Assembly (NCBI GenBank): GCA_950295325.1
Contig: OX485806.1
Coordinates: forward strand, 32,056,001-32,116,000
DNA: 60,000 nt
From: Polytrichum commune
Taxonomy: Eukaryota; Streptophyta; Polytrichopsida; Polytrichales; Polytrichaceae
Direction of reading: 5' to 3'
In this document: piece after piece, positions 53,601 to 60,000 of the stretch
How the letters are laid out: each line of letters starts with the position of its first letter
How positions within the stretch are numbered: position 1 is the first letter of the stretch
Notes under the pieces: generated by a model
What the model saw: only the letters and a program-made list of their open reading frames with translations
Databases searched by the model: none
Told to the model about the DNA's origin: nothing
Translations under genes and position numbers: made by a program

Positions 53601-56600
53601 CCTTAACACACTGCAGTTCCTGAATCGCAAAAAGCAAAATTTGAAGACGGTACAGTGTGTTGAATGTTTTAACACACTTTGCATTTTTGTGGACTATTTA
53701 CAGGAAGTTTGAGCAGTTGGCTTTGCAGTTGGCAAGAGTCCATAAAACAATACAATCAACTTTGCTCTAACTTCAGTATTTGGTTTTGCAGTTGGATGTA
53801 GGCTCTCAAGTGATTGGGCGGAAGGATATGACTAGTAGTATATTTGACATCTGGGGAGAGGTAAGCACATATATATATTCCATGTTAACGTGCGCTAGAA
53901 TGAGCAGTCACACAAAGCATATTATTCATGTTATCCTGGACGTTGTTCGTCATGTAAGCTGTTGTCACTTAAAATACTCCATAATTTCCTGGCAGGTTTT
54001 CCACAGGAGAAAGGCAAGACCAGGAGCTATGATGCGAGGCATGGTAGACATGCCAGAAAGTGGCAATCGGGAGCATAAAGACTTTGTCCGTCTCTATGGA
54101 TTAATTTCAAACCAGTAAGAAAAGTTTTTCAAGAGGATTCTTCATATCTAGTTCCCTGGTAGGAAATGAGGCATTATGTAGAGTGTGCATGGAAAGTGAC
54201 ATTGAATTTCTGATGATGATGTGGGATTGGTGGCTGCAGTGGAGACTTTGAACTAACTATGGATGGAATTCATGAGAACATTCTACTTATGCGTTATCAT
54301 GATGCTTCCTTACACAAAACTGTAAGTCTTTAGATATCACAAACATGTAAATTTGTTGCTTTGATCAAGCAGAGCTGACTTTGCTGCTTTTCTCAAATTT
54401 GACAGTATAGATCAGTGGTATATAATTGTCACTAACAGATAAGCACAGGTGGAGGCGCTTCAATGGATGGGAGACTCTCAAATTTACAGCCATCGCATCA
54501 TGGCCAAGCAGCAATTTCATCTCTTGGGTATTGTTCAACTCTACTGCCCTTTCTGAAGTCACTTTGCACACATCTATCAGATTCATGGAGGACTCAACAT
54601 GGTCAAAGACATGAACTGACAATTAGGATATCTACCTGTGTGGTATTGGGCAAAGGTTGATTTACTACATACTGACCTTTACTATTGAAGTTGTTTGTAT
54701 TTTCAGACATAATCTAGGCATTTTAAATAAGCGAAAATGTTCTACTTGCTGCCAAGTTTATGGCATGGCCATCATGTGCCTATATTACTCTTATGTTTCA
54801 CTTCTTTGTGGATATATACAACCTAGGAATGTCCTGCTATCTCCCTGTGTTTTTTCATCATGCTCTTACTGTATTTACTAGTCAACCATTCAAAGTCTCC
54901 CTCTACTGAAGCTGTCTTTAGTCATCTGATATCATATGTACAGTTTACCCTCGCTCAAGAATTTGCACCTTGCGAGTGCAGCATATCAGCCGTCAACATT
55001 GCTTGCTATCCGAGGACTTGTGGCTCAACAAGAGAAACCTCAAATCAACTGGCCGAGAGCCTACCAGAAGTGCAGAACTGAACATGCTGTGAAGACAGAG
55101 CTGTTGAATTCCTGGTGTGCAGCTATGACAGCTGCAGTGTCACGCACATTGTCACCTTCTTGTCTTTCTCAGGACATAGTCACGCCAATACTGTCCATCC
55201 TAACACCCCCCACAATCCGACCTGTAAGCTGCCATCAATTTCTCATGCATTTATAATCTTTAACCTGTAGAAGAAAATCAGTGCTAGTAGAAGTTCTAAT
55301 TTTCTTGTATTGCTTCAGTGTTGCATGTGTTAGGCAAACACTTTTCTGATACTTATGTGTTATGATGCTTGGATATATCTCCAGGTTGCTCCCCAGTTGC
55401 TAAGCGTAAAAGAGAAAGAAGAGGTTACCGAGCTGGTGGATACTATGATTGGATTTGGAATCTCCTACAAGCACCAAAAGCCAGGCATGGCCAGAGCCCA
55501 GTATGGTGTTGATGCACAAAGTGCGCTTGTTTTAGACCCTCCAATTGACTCTTTAGTCAAGTACACGGTAGTATTTGGTTGCACCACTTTTATGAGTTGA
55601 ATTTTTGGTGAGCTTAGTATTTGTATTTGATTTGATTTATTCCTGGAGTTTGCCTCCTCAAGAATCTTCAAAATGGAATTCTGGTTTAATTGATGAATTG
55701 TCAATTCATCTTACCTTACAGTGATGAATCTTTGTTCACCTTATTTTGTGCCCTAGTACTTTGAGCAGTTGTAAGACAAAGATCAATATCTACCCAGGAT
55801 AATTTCTTCCTGATAAAAGCAAAGCCGTCAGTCAGACTTGAATACTACAGATTCCAGTTTGTCCTGAATACTAGCAGTGAAGCTCTATCTCTAGAATGAG
55901 ATTACAATCCAAGAAAACATGCTATTCAATGGAGTTATTCATACAACTTTGTTAAGTCCCAACAAACATTTATTAGTGAAATGTACACTTACCACTTTCA
56001 TGTTGCCCAGGATTATTGCCCAGGATATCATCAACTTTCTAGCACTCTCTGCGAGATGCTGGCTCACGAGGTTCACTTCTGCTCCATATGTGTCAACTAT
56101 ATATAAGCAGACTATGTCATAATTGCAGATCTATGTCCTGTGGGTTGGTACCTTCTATTATCAAAATACTCCTTTTTATGATTTCAAAGTTCAAGTATGC
56201 CAACTTCCAGCAATATATGTTGAACAGCATTACCCATTTGTGCAATGTTCTGGCTGCATGTAAAGGTTGAAATTGGACGTATCCTGCGCGATGGAGCTCT
56301 ACGAGGGAGCAGAATGGGAGAAATTAATTCAACACAAATAAAGGTAAATTCACTACTGCCCGTGCAATGCTGGCGCTGGAAGTGCACCCTCTCAACAAAA
56401 TTCCTACAGCATTTCCAATTTTATTTTACCTTACACTGTAATGAGTAATTAAGGATAAAATAGGGAACACAGCTGAAGTAGTCCAACTCTGTAACGGTGT
56501 TATGTTATGTTTCAAAAATGTTGAGTGAGCCCATTACCTATGAGAAATCAAGTTGAAATCAAACATACTTAATAAGTAATCCAGTGACAACATATTGTGT

Positions 56601-58265
56601 CAGACTCGATGTATACCCATTTCTCCTGAAACTCTTGTTCTTGTTTCAGCCCATTCCAGGTTCTTCCACAACAAAAGGTGATACAAAGTCCCTCTCTGGA
56701 CAACCTAAAAGCCAAGCCAAGCTAGTCAGTGAGGGGACTGAACCTCTTCATAAAAAAGTGAACCCAACACCATCCAAGGATGCCACTGATGACGTACAAG
56801 AAAGGCCTCAACCACGCCAGCCGAAAAACTTTTTTGAGAGGTGAGCTCACTTTCTGGAAGTAGAAAATTTCTCCATCACATATCGAGCTAGTAGATTCTT
56901 GAAGGTATTTGGAAATTCAAGTCAGGTAAAGGACAACTCCTTATGAGGTTCCTTGTGGTAAACTTTAGAACACCCCAAACCCTGAATCATCTCAGAATGG
57001 TTTAATGCTAGTGTCTCCTTAAAAAGAAGCATGCTTAATTTACTAGTTCTTGTCATATACATGCATCAATGAAGATTCGATTGGACAAAAAGCTCTATTG
57101 TTGAAAGTATTTACTGTAACATGGTCACTTGTATCTGATTGGCCTCAAATAACCCTATTTGTAGTTTACATACCAAACTCAGTCGATGACAATAGTACTG
57201 GCGTATGAATTGTTCTCCCTTGCTTTTGATGTGTCAGGTTTAAAAAGTCAGCAAAGGGTGAGGTTTCGGCTGAAGCAAAAGCCAAGGAAAAATTGGCTAC
57301 TCTGCAACGAGACTCACGGCCCTTGCTTTACAAATATCAAGAGGTAACATTCGAACCTTATCACTAATTCATGCCCCTTTGGAGCAGTACAGTGGGAGCT
57401 TTAAAGGTAATGAAATAAGAGTATATTCTAATTAAACGAGATGAGTATTCTAAAAAGCGAATGTGAATGTATCTAGAAAAGATCGCATAGACTCTTCAGC
57501 CACAAACTCAACACAACTGCAATAATCTTCTACACTCCTGTGAAATCTCCTTGGGTCATCTTCAAAATTCATCAAGAGCCTGACCTACCTAATCCTAGGA
57601 CTTTGAGTGTTCAACCAATTAGTATCAGTTCAAGGGGTGGAAATTAGTGATCAGTTGATGTCTGAAATTATCTTGTACCATTCTGTGTTAAGAAAATATA
57701 CTGCTCAACTATTTTGAAGCAGAAACTGATCACAGAAAAAACCTTCTGGGCATATCCCTGAACTGTCTACCACACACATGATCAATCTTGTAAGTAAAGA
57801 AGCAAAATTTGAAGCATGTCCAAATCTTGATAAATTTGGAGACCGATGTCCAAGAAACAAAAGAAAATTAAGTTAGATGCTTTTATCTCTTTGTGAACTA
57901 TGGCACTCCAAAATCAGTCATTTTTCCAAATTTTCGAAATGAAAATTTTGTACTGTATAACTTCCAAAATTGTATTGGCTCAACACAGAAATGTTCCAAC
58001 TGACCTAAGGGTACGGTATCAACTCCACCTACATAGCACCCATTTTAGCATCAACAGAAAAGAGTATGCTGTGGGTAACACACCTCATATGACCACATAA
58101 CCTAAACTCTCAGGTAGTATATTCCTCTAATGTGCATGTTATCCCCACAAAGAAGTGAAGATATTTCCATATCAATAAGGAAAAGTGCATGATTTTGTCC
58201 TTTGGGTATTGCAGGGTTTCACAAATGCGATTAAGAGGCCCATGCTCATGCGTGACTTCTTGTGA
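47613..58265 (+). CDS. CTF18: CTF18, large subunit of the alternative (Ctf18-RFC) clamp loader
   Basis: 25 exons: 47613-47733, 48825-48920, 49287-49724, 50058-50119, 50370-50516, 50882-51172, 51323-51409, 51658-51759, 51960-52031, 52361-52471, 52630-52691, 52884-52928, 53131-53204, 53582-53649, 53792-53860, 53996-54114, 54240-54321, 54449-54532, 54960-55223, 55385-55567, 56011-56070, 56266-56343, 56650-56840, 57238-57343, 58215-58265; about 1,020 residues. Landmarks: LWVDKYAP (exon 5), Walker [10 protein letters not shown] (391-399), INASD, Walker B VIDEID (449-454), EGDIRSCLN (exon 14), and the family's C-terminal end GFTNAIKRP...RDFL, which in yeast and human binds Dcc1-Ctf8. The protein loads PCNA and supports sister-chromatid cohesion and replication-fork function in the nucleus. 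Unusual: an RG-rich insertion (325-346). The exon 18/19 joint is uncertain; this version uses an AAG acceptor, as exon 22 does. Confidence 0.93.
47860..48370 (+). repeat. ~175-bp tandem repeat in CTF18 intron 1, about three units
   Basis: CCAAGTGATTCAAATCCAT-like blocks start near 47875, 48045 and 48220. Each is followed by GGCATGGTTTAAA (variants), TTTAGGTATTTAAACACTT and CCTTCAGGAAT motifs. Confidence 0.75.
49020..49305 (+). repeat. Duplicated splice-acceptor region in CTF18 intron 2
   Basis: The ~90 bp leading into exon 3 (CAGAAGTGCAGCAAAACAATG ... CCAGCAGCTGCAAAGAA) occurs twice, near 49041-49125 and 49222-49307, about 180 bp apart. The downstream copy carries the real exon 3 start. The upstream copy keeps CCAGCAG and 14 exon-like bases and then diverges to a stop codon. 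Confidence 0.85.
50990..51055 (+). repeat. 18-bp tandem repeat coding for RG-rich insertion
   Basis: Units GGGAGAGGGTTTGCGAGA, GGAAGAGGGTTTGCTGAA, GGAAGAGGTTTTTCTGGA and a partial fourth inside CTF18 exon 6. They encode [17 protein letters not shown] followed by SGGRG, i.e. repeats of six residues built on RGF. Confidence 0.95.
57344..58214 (+). other. Long last intron of CTF18
   Basis: 871 nt, no recognised feature. It separates exon 24 (ending YKYQE) from the 17-codon last exon. Confidence 0.8.
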
Positions 58266-58944
58266 CCTATATCCAACATTTGGAATCACACGTAGGCACC
58301 AGAAAAGGCCACCTTTATTATATCCACTACACATGCAATTCAAGGGTTAAAAAATTGCAAGGTATGCTCAGGAGTTCATTGCTTATGTCACAGCTCAGAA
58401 AACCAATTAGAGGGTCATTCTGCAAGTATTTTGACTGATGATTGTAGAGCACCAATGTGAAGCCAAGTTACCCATCTCCCAGGTTTTCATCAGGAATAGT
58501 CGGGGTACCTACTGAACTGCCCACATCTGTTACTTTATGAGGATATACGGCAACCTGTACCTGTACAGCCTACCTACATACATTATGTAGTACAGGAGCT
58601 TTATTTTCATATATTTTCAAGCCTGTGGCAGAAGCTTCAGATGTCCTCAACTAAGGTACGTGAGCCTTATATGGTTACTCTTTTTAATTGAACGCCTATT
58701 GTTGATCAGTATATGGCAAGCCTTGCAGCTAAGAACGGACACTAAACAGACACATGTTGCGATGAGATTGAATTATGTGCTCAAAATATAAACACTACTC
58801 AAGGTTCAATTGTGAATGCAATTGGGAGCGTCTATGTGATCACTTGTAAGAATGAGAATGTTTGCTTTGACCTCATGTAACTTTTGCGGGGTCAACTCCG
58901 ATCCTGAACATTGAATTCACAATCTGCATTATTTGCAAAGACTA
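58266..58944. other. 3' flank of CTF18, nothing recognised
   Basis: Includes the 3' UTR, with no clear polyadenylation site chosen. No ORF is supported. Confidence 0.4.
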
Positions 58945-59050
58945 ACCAGATGAGACAATTTCCGATCCAATCAACGGCCAAAATTCTGTGTGGAGTTGGA
59001 AGTGCCTACAAAAGGGCCACATACCTTAGCAGCAGTGGGTGGGGTTCTAA
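58945..59050 (+). repeat. Dispersed repeat R2, copy
   Basis: Related to 21728-21840: shared order of AGATGARACAATT, CCGATCCAATC...CCAAAA, TGTGGAGTTG and a GGRCCAC block. Confidence 0.6.
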
Positions 59051-59914
59051 CTTGAGCTGTGACATTACTAGGTAAATTTCCATCGAGAGGAAAACTAAAG
59101 TAAACCCATTGACATCTTATGCGATACAGATATCTTATAAAATCTCTTGATCGTGAGCAATGTGTCTAAATTGCATTTTTTCTGATTGACATGCACTTAG
59201 AAAAAATATGATGTATATATGATGTAAAAATATATGATGTTGATGCATATGTATATATATATCATATACAAATGTTGTTACATCATATATACATATGCAT
59301 CAACAAGTGTAACTAAGCTCTCATCCTCCGCCTCCCAATCTTAATTCTCTATGCGTGTCTTGTACAGTTGGTCATCTTTGTCACATATTATTGTATTCTT
59401 ACTTCCCTTCTAAGATGCGGTGTTCCGAATATAGGTTCAACCTCATAAAAGTATCTACAAAGTATTAAAGTATTGTGCGAAAATGATTAGATGTGATTCC
59501 CACCGCATCACAAGTTTGAATGCAATTTCCAATTGTAAGGATATCAACTATAGCTTGTTTCCAGTTATTTTTGTTTCTGAGGAAACAACTTTGGAGATTA
59601 TTGATAATTACAATGGGCAACACATGTCGCCCACTCAAGGGTGTATTATGTGGCACTATTCAACTAAGAGCGATGATCATCGTTCTCCCTCAAATGAAAT
59701 CGAAATCTAGTAATACTTGCACTTGTAGGTTCTTGAAACATACAAAAATCTTTGTGTTGAGTGGGGGGCTTGGTTGATCATTTGATATAATGTTGTCTAG
59801 AACATGTCAAAAAACATTACATTTGATGTTAGCATGGTCAATTTGACACACATTTTGCACAACACGATAACACATGTCGAATGGGCCATGTCCAAAAAAA
59901 ACCTTGTTCTCCCA
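59051..59914. other. Intergenic, nothing recognised apart from the palindrome
   Basis: A 75-85-codon ORF pair in overlapping frames at 59483-59777 has no recognisable motif. Confidence 0.4.
59238..59304. repeat. AT-rich palindrome
   Basis: TGTTGATGCATATGTATATA (about 59238) and its inverse near 59285-59304 (TATACATATGCATCAACA) can fold into a long hairpin. Confidence 0.8.
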
Positions 59915-59915
59915 T

Positions 59916-60000
59916 TACACCGTTTATGGTATTTAGTGTCACGTACACTATTTGCAAAGGGCCTAAACTAGATGCTTAGAGGTTTCAAAGTGTCACGCCC
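59916..60000 (+). mobile_element. Foldback MITE family M2, copy 3 (cut by the window end)
   Basis: ATTACACCGTTTATGGTATT followed by TAGTGTCACGTACACTATTTG matches the left arm of the copy at 23260. The other end lies outside the window. Confidence 0.65.

Overview
This is nuclear DNA of a land plant. It has split genes with GT-AG introns, a plastid-type half-size ABC transporter, an acid (GH32) invertase and a plant-like CTF18, and long gene-poor stretches filled with decayed transposons. The invertase has no 9-nt mini-exon (its NDPNG motif is uninterrupted) and only one coding intron. This argues against a typical angiosperm and fits a bryophyte or other early-diverging lineage. That placement is an inference; I cannot name the species.

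Layout. 107-4999 (minus): ABCB29-like plastid ABC transporter, 8 exons traced, 3' end cut off by the left edge. 5000-7400: a degenerate tandem duplication, then unassigned DNA. 7400-12590: a large decayed Mutator-like (MULE) element with ~255-bp inverted ends, carrying a dead transposase and a tRNA-like SINE flanked by 17-bp target-site duplications. 12600-13603: a second inverted-repeat element abutting it. 13.6-25 kb: dispersed repeats, including a 1.1-kb repeat interrupted by a 406-bp hAT-like MITE with a clean 8-bp duplication, and a 218-bp foldback MITE. 25.1-28.4 kb (plus): cell-wall type invertase, followed by two decayed tandem copies of its own 3' end. 29.6-34.1 kb: paired foldback repeats, a second copy of the 1.1-kb repeat without the MITE, a 47-bp tandem repeat, a ~190-bp satellite-like array of two alternating variants, and a near-perfect hairpin element. 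35.5-36.9 kb (minus): broken LINE reverse transcriptase. 40.6-45.7 kb (plus): a decayed but intron-containing glutathione peroxidase pseudogene spread over 5 kb. 47.6-58.3 kb (plus): CTF18, 25 exons, with an RG-rich insertion. 58.3-60 kb: repeats and the start of a third MITE copy.

The three real genes are functionally unrelated: plastid transport, extracellular sucrose hydrolysis, and clamp loading for sister-chromatid cohesion. They are simply neighbours in a repeat-rich region. I found no organised new system. The most unusual signals are the decaying glutathione peroxidase that has lost two conserved cysteines, the RG-repeat insertion and decoy splice site in CTF18, the triplicated invertase tail, and the nested mobile elements with readable insertion histories.
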